From positions 52,241 through 116,240 of the forward strand of contig CACZFI010000009.1 in the NCBI GenBank assembly GCA_902780405.1: DNA of 64,000 nucleotides, written 5' to 3'. Of this stretch, positions 63,844 through 64,000 are shown piece after piece. This DNA comes from an uncultured Lachnospiraceae bacterium. GTDB taxonomy: Bacteria > Bacillota > Clostridia > Lachnospirales > Lachnospiraceae. The translations under genes and the position numbers were made by a program. Every line of letters begins with the position of its first letter. Position 1 is the stretch's first letter. The notes below the pieces were generated by a model. That model ran no database searches and was not told where the DNA came from. It saw only the letters and a program-made list of their open reading frames with translations.

Positions 63844-63872
63844 ATTTTAATACAATATAAGGGGAATGTAAA
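63844..63872 (-). promoter_or_regulatory. promoter of the jetABC/radical SAM operon
   Basis: Minus strand: -35 TTTACA (63867-63872), 17-bp spacer, -10 TAAAAT (63844-63849), about 43 bp before the start at 63801. Confidence 0.68.
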
Positions 63873-63936
63873 GAAATCGTTGAGCGCTCTCCCCGTCTTG
63901 TTGACGCTCCATCCGGCACATACTTGTCTCAGGGGA

Positions 63937-64000
63937 CGCTCTCGCTTCGTCTCACACGCAGCGGTACTAAACTCACGCTTCGCGTTCGTTAAGTGCCGGC
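63937..64000 (-). repeat. GC-rich intergenic repeat, copy C (cut by window end)
   Basis: 64 bp (cgctctcgcttcgtctcaca onward, ending ttaagtgccggc) resembling the core of copy A in the same orientation and copy B in inverse. It lies upstream of the jet promoter and runs to the window edge. Confidence 0.72.

Overview
The window looks like chromosomal DNA of an anaerobic Clostridia bacterium, most likely Lachnospiraceae. Reasons: mid-GC composition, strong AGGAGG-type ribosome sites, sigma-A promoters of TTGACA/TATAAT type, and a family-typical gene set: pyrophosphate-type phosphofructokinase, MsmX/UgpC-like sugar ATPase, ftsEX with an M23 hydrolase, ChW-repeat surface protein, SpoIID/LytB protein, DUF6320 protein and a JetA/MukF-like operon. 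This assignment is inference. About 40 of 46 protein genes are on the minus strand, so the window probably lies on one replichore arm with transcription mostly co-oriented with replication.

Layout. 1-6.1 kb: a BMP-domain protein, metallophosphoesterase, rRNA-methyltransferase-like protein and cardiolipin synthase form one minus-strand operon, preceded by a DHH phosphoesterase gene with its own promoter and terminator. 6.1-7.9 kb: HD-GYP sensor and TcdA. 8-15.5 kb: a GNAT gene and a giant 2183-residue protein with an ABC1/UbiB kinase-like core share a promoter. 16.2-22.9 kb: PucR-type regulator, ftsE, ftsX, M23 hydrolase, S41 protease and guaA. 23-30.6 kb: sugar ABC ATPase, LytR_C protein, SDR, a three-gene NatAB-like ABC exporter and a YihY membrane protein. 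30.6-36 kb: SpoIID/LytB protein, a probable 6S RNA directly upstream of it, and a ChW-repeat surface protein flanked by inverted copies of a GC-rich intergenic repeat. 36-42.7 kb: phosphofructokinase, zinc-ribbon membrane proteins, an acyltransferase/DUF6320/esterase operon, a GGDEF protein and a VOC protein.

42.7-45.4 kb is the most repeat-rich part. Two single tRNA genes (Thr-CGT, Pro-CGG) each have, just beyond their 3' end, arrays of short hairpin-forming repeats that carry copies of pieces of the neighbouring tRNA. A DUF4143-type AAA ATPase with an inverted-repeat operator follows. 46.6-56.2 kb holds an MCP, galE, a TgpA/DUF58/MoxR cluster, malic enzyme and two small proteins.

56.2-63.9 kb is an operon encoding a MukF/MukE/MukB-like complex (JetA, JetB, JetC of the Wadjet class) with a radical SAM gene in the place where the JetD nuclease might be expected; no JetD is visible. 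The best candidates for under-described biology are this JetABC operon without nuclease, the giant ABC1-kinase protein, the ParB-like/BMP fusion, and the tRNA-associated hairpin arrays.
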